The notes beneath the pieces are model-generated. The model was not told the origin of the DNA, made no database searches, and saw only the letters and a list, made by a program, of their open reading frames with translations. This document shows, in pieces, positions 36,803-44,731 of a stretch of DNA of 64,000 nucleotides. Position 1 is the stretch's first letter. Each line of letters opens with the position of its first letter. This DNA comes from Gemmatimonadota bacterium (lineage in GTDB: Bacteria > Gemmatimonadota > Gemmatimonadetes > Gemmatimonadales > Gemmatimonadaceae), in NCBI GenBank assembly GCA_028287235.1, contig JAQBQB010000025.1:1-64000 (forward strand). The letters are read 5' to 3'. A program made the position numbers and the translations under genes.

Positions 36803-37153
36803 CTAGTGGGAAGACTCCGTCATTTTGTTCGCGGTTCACGAGCCGCTCTGTCGGGACAGCTCCGTCATTTTCACACGGATCACGCGGAAACGGCCGCGGA
36901 AACGGCCGGATCGCTCTGAGTGGCGCGATGACTCCATGCGCAACGAGCCGGGACGAACGTTTTTTTCTTTGGAACAGACGCTCGGGCTGCCACTAATTGC
37001 TTCCCGAGCGGCTGTGCCTAAGAAAAAGTCGTCCGGGCTCGTTGCAAGAGAATCCATCGCTCCTCACGGAGCGATCCGGCCTTTTCCGCGGCCGTTTCCG
37101 CGTAATCCGTGTGAAAATGACGGAGCTGTCCCGACAGAGCGGCTAGTGAACCG
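36803..37153. repeat. 322-bp near-perfect palindrome (GAGCGG-ended repeat) with a nested fragment
   Basis: This fills most of the 386-bp gap between the flavoprotein gene and the first matrixin gene. The core at 36832-37153 is a long inverted repeat: GTTCACGAGCCGCTCTGTCG at the left matches CGACAGAGCGGCTAGTGAAC at the right, with arms of about 155 bp and a few mismatches. The centre has a further hairpin CGCTCGGG/CCCGAGCG (36979-36986/37003-37010). At 36815-36834 a piece CTCCGTCATTTTGTTCGCGG is the exact reverse complement of 8817-8836 in the other copy. The matrixin stop and last codons lie inside the right arm. Confidence 0.9.
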
Positions 37154-37937
37154 CCCCAGGCACCATCTGATAAAGCAGTTTCAACGTCGCTCTATCCATT
37201 GACGAGATCTCATTGACCATTTCGACGGGATACATCTTCGTCGCCGGATTGTTCGAGTGCCCCAATCCCAACGCATGCCCGGCTTCGTGCCGAACGATGC
37301 CCGCGAGATCCCCGGGCGGGATGGTGCGTCCGGTGCTGTCGTGTACCGCGATGATGATCTGTGCACCGACGATCCATCCGTTCTGATCGCTCGTGCGGTT
37401 CGTCGTTCCCACGCGGCGGCCGAGCTCCGGAGGGAATTTCTCTATCCAGACGATCTGCACGTCGGACGTCGCGGAGTCGAGCACGAAGTCGAAGCGGATC
37501 GGCAAATTGCCGCTCCAGTCGGCGAAGCCGTCGCGCGCCATCTGGGCGTAGCGGAGATCCCAGTCGCGCACGTTCGTCATCGACTGCACCCAGATGCGAA
37601 GCCCCTGCTCGCGGCGGTCGGGCCAGCGCACCAGCATGCCCTTGAGATCGGCGAGCATGTCGGGCATGTACGTGCCGGGTGTGCCGGCGATGAGCGCCGC
37701 GCGGTCGCTGGCCGTCAACGACCGGTCGACGGCGGGCGGGGGCCGATCGGTGGAGCGTGCGCTCGACACCACCGTGGTTCGCGTATCTGGCGCAGGATTG
37801 CCCGCTTGCTTCACGATGGCCGGCGCGCCGTTCGGCATGCGCGGAGCGGTGACCGTGGGCCGGCGCAGCAGCTGCACGCCCACGAAGAGCGCGAACGCTC
37901 CAACGATGAGCCCGAGGAGCGTATCGGTGCGGCGCAC
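37143..37937 (-). CDS. Matrixin-family metalloprotease, membrane anchored
   Basis: A 264-aa zinc protease of the M10/matrixin type. The zinc motif HEAGHALGLGH is followed by a Met-turn candidate in ATKMYPVEMV. An N-terminal transmembrane segment (LLGLIVGAFALFVGVQLL, about residues 7-24) anchors it facing outward. GTG 37937 is chosen because it sets the membrane segment near the start; an upstream start adds an Arg-rich leader. It follows a second matrixin gene by 16 bp. The last codons and stop are supplied by the palindromic repeat. Confidence 0.85.
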   Translation of the reverse strand: MRRTDTLLGLIVGAFALFVGVQLLRRPTVTAPRMPNGAPAIVKQAGNPAPDTRTTVVSSARSTDRPPPAVDRSLTASDRAALIAGTPGTYMPDMLADLKGMLVRWPDRREQGLRIWVQSMTNVRDWDLRYAQMARDGFADWSGNLPIRFDFVLDSATSDVQIVWIEKFPPELGRRVGTTNRTSDQNGWIVGAQIIIAVHDSTGRTIPPGDLAGIVRHEAGHALGLGHSNNPATKMYPVEMVNEISSMDRATLKLLYQMVPGAVH

Positions 37938-37953
37938 TGCTGTTTCTTCTCGG

Positions 37954-38703
37954 TTAGCGGAGCGGGCCGGCGGGCAGATCGTAGAGGAGGCGCGCCGTCG
38001 CGCGATCCGCATCGGAGAGCTGCCGCACGCGGACCCGGGGCGCCATGATCGACAGGCTGTCGGACGTGTGGTCGAGGCCGAGCAGGTGGCCGATCTCGTG
38101 GAGCGCCATCGCCTGCATCGCGTCGTCGTCGAGCGCGTCTCCGCGCGAGTGGTGCACGGCCAGCACGATGTTCGCGTCGGTGATCATCCACTCGTCGTCG
38201 CGCGCCCAGCGCGTGCGTCCGCTGATCGGCTCACCGAAGCGGTCGATCCAGTTGACGTGCACGTCGGCGTTGGCCGAGTCGCTGACGAAGGAGAAGCGGA
38301 CGGGCAGATGCACCGAATCCCACTCGAGGAATGCCTCGCGAACGCGGGCCACGAACGACGTGCTGAAATCGTGAATGGCGGCGTTGGGCTGCACCCATAC
38401 CGTGAGCGGCGTGCCGGCGCGGTCGGGCCAGCGTGCGAGCGACGAATCGCGCTCGAGGAGAATCTCGCCGATGTACGTGCCGCCCTGATGCTCGAGCAAC
38501 CGTCGGCGGACCGCCATCACTTCGTCGTCGTCCACGTGCTTCGACGGCGATACGATGGCCAGTGCGCGGGCGATGGTGCCGCCCGCGATGCCCCGGTGCC
38601 GAACCGGGAACGGGTCGGCATATCCTAAGATCGGCTTACGCGCTGCACCGAGAAGGATTGATCCCAGCGCGAGCGAGAGGGGAATGATCGCGGCTCGCTT
38701 CAT
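37954..38703 (-). CDS. Matrixin-family metalloprotease
   Basis: A 249-aa secreted zinc protease, paralogous in layout to the next gene. The signal sequence is MKRAAIIPLSLALGSILLGAA; the zinc motif is HEIGHLLGLDH, followed by SLSIMAPRV (Met-turn). Both proteins share the order TM/signal, about 80-residue linker, WPDR... VWVQ, and catalytic end, which suggests a tandem duplication with strong divergence. Function outside proteolysis is unknown. Confidence 0.88.
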   Translation of the reverse strand: MKRAAIIPLSLALGSILLGAARKPILGYADPFPVRHRGIAGGTIARALAIVSPSKHVDDDEVMAVRRRLLEHQGGTYIGEILLERDSSLARWPDRAGTPLTVWVQPNAAIHDFSTSFVARVREAFLEWDSVHLPVRFSFVSDSANADVHVNWIDRFGEPISGRTRWARDDEWMITDANIVLAVHHSRGDALDDDAMQAMALHEIGHLLGLDHTSDSLSIMAPRVRVRQLSDADRATARLLYDLPAGPLR

Positions 38704-38732
38704 ACTGCCGGCGGTGCCCCGTCATCGGGGGC

Positions 38733-39620
38733 TTAGAGGAAGGAATCGACCAGGGGGAAGAAGCGCTCAGGCGCTTCCCAGAAGGGCATGTGCCCGGCGG
38801 GAACTACGACGACATGGGCGTTGACTCCGATATACGAATTGTCGGCCGAATCCGCCAGAGGTAAAGGATCCGCGTCGCCATGGATGACGAGCGTTGGAGT
38901 GGAAAGGGCACTCACGCGTGGGCGCCAATCATATCCGTGACGCCGAAGACGGGCGAGCGTTGCGGTGCCCGTGACGCTCGACGCATGCGGCGGTGCAAAC
39001 CGGCTCGCCAGCTCGGCGTCCGCAAACCACGCCGGATACACCGCTTGACTGTATCGGCTGTGCAGGTCGGGGTCCGGCTCGCCGAGTTGTTCCTCGGAGA
39101 TTTGGGTCACGGCGTCGCGCTGCGCGCCGGTCAACCGGTCGATCACATTCTTGCGCAACGGCGCCATCCAGGCGCTCGTCGACCAGACGGGATCCACGAG
39201 CACGAGACGGCGCACACCGGCTGGATCGGCGGCAGCGGCGAGCATCGCGATGCCGCCGCCCCACGAGTGACCGAGCACGTCCCACTGGCGAATGCCGAGC
39301 GCACGGCGGAGGGCGCCGACGTCGGCCGCGTCGTCGTCGATCGACGACACGGAAGGATCGGACGGCGCCGACGACGCGCCGCGTCCGCGCTGGTCGTAGA
39401 GGATCACCTGACGCTTGGCGGCGAGCGGCGAGAGCGCGGGCCAGAGCATCGAGTGGTCGTACAGCATGCCTCCGTTGATCGCGATCAACGGCGGCACGCC
39501 GGCAACGGGCGGGCTACTGAACACGGCGAAGTCGATGCCGCGTGCGCGCACGGTCTGGCGCTCGAGGCGGGGCGTACGCGGCAGGGTCTTACGAAACGCG
39601 ACGAAGCTGGCGTAGGACAT
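38733..39620 (-). CDS. Alpha/beta hydrolase, proline iminopeptidase-like
   Basis: A 295-aa alpha/beta-hydrolase. Elements: INGGMLYDHSMLW (oxyanion region), YDQRGRGAS, nucleophile elbow GHSWGGGIA, acid in IHGDADPLP and His in VPAGHMPFWEAPERFF. The DQRGxG and GHSWGG motifs are those of the proline iminopeptidase/tricorn F1 group. The ATG at 39620 is directly next to an octamer array, so no ribosome site is visible. It is divergent from the M28 peptidase gene. Confidence 0.88.
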   Translation of the reverse strand: MSYASFVAFRKTLPRTPRLERQTVRARGIDFAVFSSPPVAGVPPLIAINGGMLYDHSMLWPALSPLAAKRQVILYDQRGRGASSAPSDPSVSSIDDDAADVGALRRALGIRQWDVLGHSWGGGIAMLAAAADPAGVRRLVLVDPVWSTSAWMAPLRKNVIDRLTGAQRDAVTQISEEQLGEPDPDLHSRYSQAVYPAWFADAELASRFAPPHASSVTGTATLARLRRHGYDWRPRVSALSTPTLVIHGDADPLPLADSADNSYIGVNAHVVVVPAGHMPFWEAPERFFPLVDSFL

Positions 39621-39624
39621 GAAA

Positions 39625-39723
39625 ACGGGTAGACGGGTGGACGGGTGCACCGGTGGACGGGTAACGTCCTATTCGAGCAGGTCACGATGGCCGCTCACCC
39701 GTCCACCTGTCTACCCGTCTACC
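39625..39723. repeat. Inverted arrays of ACGGGTRG octamers between divergent genes
   Basis: At 39625-39664 five octamers stand in a row: ACGGGTAG, ACGGGTGG, ACGGGTGC, ACCGGTGG, ACGGGTAA. At 39696-39723 the same word appears about three and a half times on the other strand (ACGGGTAG, ACAGGTGG, ACGGGTGA when read leftward). The 31 bp between hold no clear promoter. Both divergent genes begin right at the outer edges (39620 and 39724). Confidence 0.85.
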
Positions 39724-41208
39724 ATGATTCGTCGCCTCGTCCTCGCCGCCGCGCTGGCGCCCGCGCTCCTCAGCGCCCAGGAACCGTTCGATCGCGCCAT
39801 GGTGGCGAAGATTCGCGATGAGGGACTGAATCGGTCGCACGCTTGGGAGATGATCGACACCCTGGCCACGGTGATCGGCCCGCGACTCACCGCATCGCCC
39901 GCGTACATGCGCGCGGCGACCTGGGCGCGCGACCACATGACCGCGTGGGGCTTGAGCAATCCGCACTTCGAGACCTGGCCGTTCGGGCGGGGGTGGGAGC
40001 TGCAGAAGTTCACGCTCGAGATGACGGAGCCGCGCTACGCGCCGATGATCGGCTATCCCGACGCCTGGTCGCCGTCGACGAACGGCGACGTGGTGGGAAC
40101 GCCGATGCTCATCGCCGGAATCTCGGCCGATTCGCTCGAGAAGATTCGCGGCCGGCTCAAGGGCGCGATCGTGATGACGCAGCCGCTGATGACGACCTTC
40201 ATCCGCGAGGACCGAATCAATCCCACGGCGTCGAACGCGCCGCCCGACGTGCCTCCGGCACCGCAAGCCGCGCGCGGCGGTCGTGGCGGCGGACGCGGTG
40301 GTCCGACCGAGGCGCAGCGCATCGCCACGGTGCTGCACGACGCGGGCGTGGGCGCGGTACTCAAGCCGAGCCGCGGGGAGCACGGCACGATCTTCCTCCA
40401 GACCCGCGACGCCGGCGCCATCGGTGTACCCACCGTCGTCGTGTCCGGGGAGAATTACAATAATCTCATTAGATTAATTGAAAGTCGTACGTCGGTGAAA
40501 GTGCGCGTCAACGTTCAGGGCCGGTATTTCACGCAGGATACGAGCGGCTACAACGTCATCGCGGAGATTCCGGGCAGCGATCCGCGGCTGCGCGACGAAG
40601 TGGTGATGATTGGCGGGCACCTCGACTCCTGGCACGCCGCCACGGGTGCCACCGACAACGCCGACGGCGCCGCGACCGTGCTCGAGGCGATGCGCATTCT
40701 CAAAGCGGTCGGCGCCAAGCCGCGCCGCACCATCCGCGTCGCGCTCTGGGGCGGGGAAGAGGAAGGACTGTACGGCTCCAGAGCGTGGGTGGCGCAGCAT
40801 CTGGCCGGCGACGCGAACAAGGCGGCACGTGACAAATTTTCCGTCTACCTCAACATCGATCCGGGCTACGGATTGGTGTACGGCTTCTTCATGGAGGGCA
40901 ACGAGCCGGCGAAGGCGATCTTCGACGCCTGGCTCGAGCCGTTCAAGGACATCGGCGCGCGTAAGAACGTGATCGCCGGCATCGGCAACACCGATCACCT
41001 GAGCTTCATCGCCGAAGGTGTGCCGGGGTTCAATCCCATCCAGGAGTACGCCAACTACGATGTGCGCATCCACCACACGAACATGGATACCATGGAGCGC
41101 ATGAAGCCCGAGGACGTGAAGGAAGCGGCCGTCGTCTTCGCGGCGTTCGCCTACAATGCCGCGATGCGCGACGCCATGATTCCCCGTGCCGCTCCGCCGC
41201 ACCCATGA
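39724..41208 (+). CDS. Exported M28 family metallopeptidase with PA domain
   Basis: A 494-aa zinc aminopeptidase. Signal peptide MIRRLVLAAALAPALLSAQ. Zinc and catalytic motifs: GGHLDSWH, TDNADGAA, WGGEEEGLYGS, NIDPGYG and IHHTNMDTMERM. A PA domain lies between about 105 and 265 and is interrupted by a Gly/Arg linker (AARGGRGGGRGGPTEAQR). Such enzymes trim peptides outside the cell. The ATG at 39724 abuts an octamer array. Its stop overlaps the thrA start (ATGA). Confidence 0.93.
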   Translation: MIRRLVLAAALAPALLSAQEPFDRAMVAKIRDEGLNRSHAWEMIDTLATVIGPRLTASPAYMRAATWARDHMTAWGLSNPHFETWPFGRGWELQKFTLEMTEPRYAPMIGYPDAWSPSTNGDVVGTPMLIAGISADSLEKIRGRLKGAIVMTQPLMTTFIREDRINPTASNAPPDVPPAPQAARGGRGGGRGGPTEAQRIATVLHDAGVGAVLKPSRGEHGTIFLQTRDAGAIGVPTVVVSGENYNNLIRLIESRTSVKVRVNVQGRYFTQDTSGYNVIAEIPGSDPRLRDEVVMIGGHLDSWHAATGATDNADGAATVLEAMRILKAVGAKPRRTIRVALWGGEEEGLYGSRAWVAQHLAGDANKAARDKFSVYLNIDPGYGLVYGFFMEGNEPAKAIFDAWLEPFKDIGARKNVIAGIGNTDHLSFIAEGVPGFNPIQEYANYDVRIHHTNMDTMERMKPEDVKEAAVVFAAFAYNAAMRDAMIPRAAPPHP

Positions 41209-43685
41209 GTCCATTGCGCTGCGTCGTTCACAAATTCGGCGGCACCAGCCTCGCGAATGCGGAATGCTTCCGTCGCGTCGCCGAAATCGTTTCGGCCCGC
41301 CCGGAGCAGCGTCGCGCCGTGGTCGTATCCGCCATGGGGGGCGTGACGAACGCGCTCGTGCGTGCCGTAGAGTTGGCCGGGGCAGGTGACGCGAGCTATC
41401 GCGACGCGCTGGCCGAGCTGTCGAGCAAGCACGACACCGCCATCGGCCAGCTGCTGCCGCAGGATGTCGCCGACGCTCTTCGCGGCCGCATCGAGCGCGA
41501 CCTCGCGGACGTCGCCGACGTGCTGCACGCCACGACGCTCCTTCGACGCCACTCGCGCGACGTGCTCGAGCTGGTCTCGGGCTACGGCGAGATCTGGTCG
41601 GCCCAGGTCCTCGCCGCGCATCTCTCGGCCTCCGGACAGCCGGCGACCTGGCTCAACGCGCGCGACGTGCTCGTCGCCGACTCCGACGTCGCCGGCGTGC
41701 CGGAGATCGACTGGAACACGTCGCGCGATCGCGTCGATCGCTGGCTCGCGCGGCAGCACGCGCTGCCGCGTACGATCGTCGTCACCGGCTTCGTCGCATC
41801 CACGCCCGACGGCGTCGCGACCACGCTCGGCCGCAACGGCAGCGATTTCAGCGCGTCGATCTTCGCGGCGCTGCTCGACGCCGAAGAGATTCACATCTGG
41901 ACCGACGTCGACGGCGTGATGAGCGCCAACCCTCGTCTCGTGCCGGAGGCGGTCACGCTCGACGCGATGACCTACGACGAGGCGATGGAGCTCGCGTACT
42001 TCGGCGCCAAGGTGATTCACCCGAGCACGATGGCGCCCGCCGTGGAGCGCGGGCTGCCGATCTTCATTCGCAACACCTTTCGCCCCGAGCTCTCCGGCAC
42101 GCGCATCCACTCCGATGCGCAGTCGGCGTTCGGAGTGAAGGGGTTGGCGACCGTCGAATCCGTCGCGCTCCTCAACCTCGAGGGCACGGGGCTGATCGGC
42201 GTGCCCGGCACCGCGCAACGGTTGTTCGGCGCGCTGCGCGACGAAGGCATTTCGGTGGTGATGATCTCGCAGGGCAGCTCCGAGCACTCGATCTGCTTCG
42301 CGATTCCGGGCGCGCACGCCGTTCGCGCGCGTGAAGCGGTGGAGCGCGCGTTCTTCGCCGAGCGGCATCACGGGCAGATCCAGCGCGTGGACGTCGCGAC
42401 CGACTGCAGCATTCTGGCCGTCGTCGGCGACGGTATGGCGGGACATCCCGGCGTCGCCGCCAAGTTCTTCAGCGCGCTCGGCAAGGCGGGCGTGAACATT
42501 CGCGCCATCGCGCAGGGATCGTCGGAGCGCAACATCTCCGTCGTCGTCGACGCGGCCGACACCCAGCGCGCGCTGCGCGCGGCGCATGCGGCGTTCTACC
42601 TCTCGCCGCAAACGCTGTCGATCGGATTGCTGGGCGCCGGCAATGTCGGTAGTACGCTCCTCCGTCAGTTGGCGAGCGAGTCGGCGCGGCTGCGCGCCGA
42701 ATTCGACGTCGATCTCCGCGTGCGCGGCATCGCGACGTCGAAACGGATGCTGCTCGTCGAGCGGCTGCCCGATCTCACGCAGTCGCGCGAGGAGCTCGAA
42801 CGGAACGGCGAGCCGTTGGACGTCGATCGGTTCGTTGCACACGTTCGCGCCGATCACCTGCCGCACTCGGTGCTCATCGACTGCACGGCGAGCGACGACG
42901 TGGCGCGGTTGTACGGCGACTGGCTCGAGAGCGGCATCCACGTCATTACGCCCAACAAGCGCGCGAACACCGCGTCGCTGGACTACTATCGGCGGCTGCG
43001 GCAGGCGAACCGCGCCGTGGGCGCGCACTACCTCTACGAGACGACAGTCGGCGCGGCGCTGCCGATCATCCAGACCTTGCGCGACCTGGTGCAGACCGGC
43101 GACGAGGTGATCGAGATCGAGGGCATTCTCTCGGGCACCCTCTCGTATCTCTTCAACCGCTTCGACGGCACGCAGTCGTTCTCCGCCCTCGTGGCGCAGG
43201 CGCGCGAGCTCGGATACACGGAACCCGATCCGCGCGACGATCTCTCCGGCACCGACGTCGCACGCAAGATGGTCATTCTCGCGCGCGAGATGGGCATGAC
43301 GATGGAGCTCGCCGACGTCGACGTCCGCAGTCTCGTGCCCGAAGCGTTGCAGAGTGGATCCGTTGCCGACTTCCTGGCCGCCCTGCCGAACCACGATGCG
43401 GACATCGACGCGCTCCGGCGCGAGGCGGCGACCGACGGCAAGGTGCTCCGCTTCGTGGGCAGCGTCAGTCGCGACGGGCGGGCGAGCGTGCGGCTGCGGT
43501 CGTATTCGCAGACGCATCCGTTCGCGCGCATTCAACTCACCGACAACATTGTGCTCTTTCGCACGAGCCGGTACCACGAGAACCCGCTCGTGGTCCAGGG
43601 ACCGGGCGCGGGACGCGAGGTCACGGCGGCGGGCGTGTTCGCGGACCTCCTGCGTTTGGCATCCTACCTCGGCGCTCCTCTTTGA
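41205..43685 (+). CDS. thrA: Bifunctional aspartokinase / homoserine dehydrogenase
   Basis: An 826-aa fusion that carries out the first and third steps from aspartate to homoserine. Aspartokinase part: KFGGTSLANAE at the N-terminus and TTLGRNGSDFSAS (aspartate/ATP site) near 205. Two ACT domains at about 310-460 give feedback control, expected by threonine. Homoserine dehydrogenase from about 465: GLLGAGNVGSTLLRQLA (NAD(P) site), NKRAN and GTLSYLFNRF. Length matches ThrA/MetL. It overlaps the M28 gene by 4 bp. A small hairpin follows the stop. Confidence 0.96.
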   Translation: MSPLRCVVHKFGGTSLANAECFRRVAEIVSARPEQRRAVVVSAMGGVTNALVRAVELAGAGDASYRDALAELSSKHDTAIGQLLPQDVADALRGRIERDLADVADVLHATTLLRRHSRDVLELVSGYGEIWSAQVLAAHLSASGQPATWLNARDVLVADSDVAGVPEIDWNTSRDRVDRWLARQHALPRTIVVTGFVASTPDGVATTLGRNGSDFSASIFAALLDAEEIHIWTDVDGVMSANPRLVPEAVTLDAMTYDEAMELAYFGAKVIHPSTMAPAVERGLPIFIRNTFRPELSGTRIHSDAQSAFGVKGLATVESVALLNLEGTGLIGVPGTAQRLFGALRDEGISVVMISQGSSEHSICFAIPGAHAVRAREAVERAFFAERHHGQIQRVDVATDCSILAVVGDGMAGHPGVAAKFFSALGKAGVNIRAIAQGSSERNISVVVDAADTQRALRAAHAAFYLSPQTLSIGLLGAGNVGSTLLRQLASESARLRAEFDVDLRVRGIATSKRMLLVERLPDLTQSREELERNGEPLDVDRFVAHVRADHLPHSVLIDCTASDDVARLYGDWLESGIHVITPNKRANTASLDYYRRLRQANRAVGAHYLYETTVGAALPIIQTLRDLVQTGDEVIEIEGILSGTLSYLFNRFDGTQSFSALVAQARELGYTEPDPRDDLSGTDVARKMVILAREMGMTMELADVDVRSLVPEALQSGSVADFLAALPNHDADIDALRREAATDGKVLRFVGSVSRDGRASVRLRSYSQTHPFARIQLTDNIVLFRTSRYHENPLVVQGPGAGREVTAAGVFADLLRLASYLGAPL

Positions 43686-43699
43686 TCTCGCGCGCTGGA

Positions 43700-43719
43700 G
43701 ATGACAGCTTGGTGTCATC
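43700..43719 (+). terminator. Hairpin just after thrA
   Basis: GATGACA (43700-43706) and TGTCATC (43713-43719) form a perfect 7-bp stem with a 6-nt loop, 15 bp past the thrA stop. Only TTC follows, so it is a weak terminator at best or an RNA-stability hairpin. It makes an early start for the next gene (TTG 43682) less attractive. Confidence 0.4.
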
Positions 43720-43762
43720 TTCGGCGTTGTCGTTCGGCATACCGATTGCCTCTGCACCCGCC

Positions 43763-44731
43763 GTGATCTCACCACCGCCGAGGCACGCCGCGCGACGATA
43801 CGCGATGATTTGCCTCCGGCTCGCGCTGGTGGGTGCCGCCGCATGGGCGCTCCACCGCGAGCTTGCGGCGCTTTCGCTCGGCGATCTCGTCTCGCACGTC
43901 CGCGCCGTCGGTTGGACGTCGCTCGCGCTCGCGCTCGCGTGCACGGTCGCGAGCTTCGCCGTACTCGGCCTGATCGAGCTGCTCGCGTTGCGCCGTGCGG
44001 CCGGCGTCGCGCGCGAGCGCCTTCCGGCGCGTGCCGGTTTGCTGACCTCGTTCGTCGCAAACGCGTTCGGCCAGTCCATTGGGTTGTCGGTGCTGACCGG
44101 AACGGCCGTTCGTCTGCGCGCTTACGCGCGGTACGGCGCGGACGTGGCCGAAGTGGCGCAGACGAGCGCGTTCGTGACGCTCACGACCACGCTTGGCCTC
44201 CTGGCCGCCGGCGCGTTGGCGCTGGCTGGCGTGATGCCCGCGACTGGAGCGATCGGCGCGATCATGCGCCCTACAGCCATTGTCTCCGCATCGTTGGTAC
44301 TTGGCTACCTGGCCTGGAGCGCGTTGGGAACGCGCGAGGCGGTGGGCGGATCTACGTGGCACATCGTTCGGCCATCGCCTGCGGTGGCCGCAAGACAAAT
44401 TTTTCTCTCCGTCGTCGACTGGTTGCTCACCGGAACCGTGCTGTTCGTGCTCCTGCCCGCCTCGTCGGCGATTGCGTATGGCTCCCTGCTGCGCGCCTAC
44501 ATGGTGGCGCAAATGGCCGGCGTGACGAGTCACGTGCCGGCCGGGGCGGGGGTGTTCGAGATCGTGTTGCTCTCGGTGCTCGCGCAGGGTGCACCATCGA
44601 CGGAACGCGCGGGACTCGTCGCGGCGTTGGTGCTGTTTCGAATCGTGTACTATCTGATTCCATTGTGCGGGGCCATCGCGGTAGCGGGCAGCGCCGAGGT
44701 GCTTGCCCCGGAGGCGGCGCGTGTCGCCTGA
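43763..44731 (+). CDS. Lysylphosphatidylglycerol synthase transmembrane-region (YbhN/UPF0104) protein
   Basis: An about 322-aa membrane protein with seven to eight helices that matches the flippase-like MprF/YbhN family (WALHRELAALS near the start, AYMVAQMAGVTSHVPAGAGVFE near the end, then RIVYYLIPL). No aminoacyl-transferase domain is attached, so it is flippase-like or of unknown lipid function. The start is uncertain: TTG 43682, GTG 43763 and ATG 43805 are all in frame and none has a good ribosome site. It overlaps the phospholipase D-like gene, suggesting joint work on membrane lipids. Confidence 0.82.
   Translation: MISPPPRHAARRYAMICLRLALVGAAAWALHRELAALSLGDLVSHVRAVGWTSLALALACTVASFAVLGLIELLALRRAAGVARERLPARAGLLTSFVANAFGQSIGLSVLTGTAVRLRAYARYGADVAEVAQTSAFVTLTTTLGLLAAGALALAGVMPATGAIGAIMRPTAIVSASLVLGYLAWSALGTREAVGGSTWHIVRPSPAVAARQIFLSVVDWLLTGTVLFVLLPASSAIAYGSLLRAYMVAQMAGVTSHVPAGAGVFEIVLLSVLAQGAPSTERAGLVAALVLFRIVYYLIPLCGAIAVAGSAEVLAPEAARVA

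Noticed and set aside
36825..37202. A 125-codon frame across the palindrome
   Set aside because: Its translation follows both arms of an inverted repeat and runs into the matrixin gene antisense; it is a by-product of the repeat.
39625..39723. Octamer arrays considered as a CRISPR array
   Set aside because: Units are 8 bp with no spacers, they invert, and no cas genes are present in the window.
41151..44060. A 969-codon open frame on the minus strand opposite thrA
   Set aside because: It lies antisense to a complete bifunctional aspartokinase/homoserine dehydrogenase, is rich in Arg, Ala and His, and has no domain. GC-rich codon bias opens such shadow frames.
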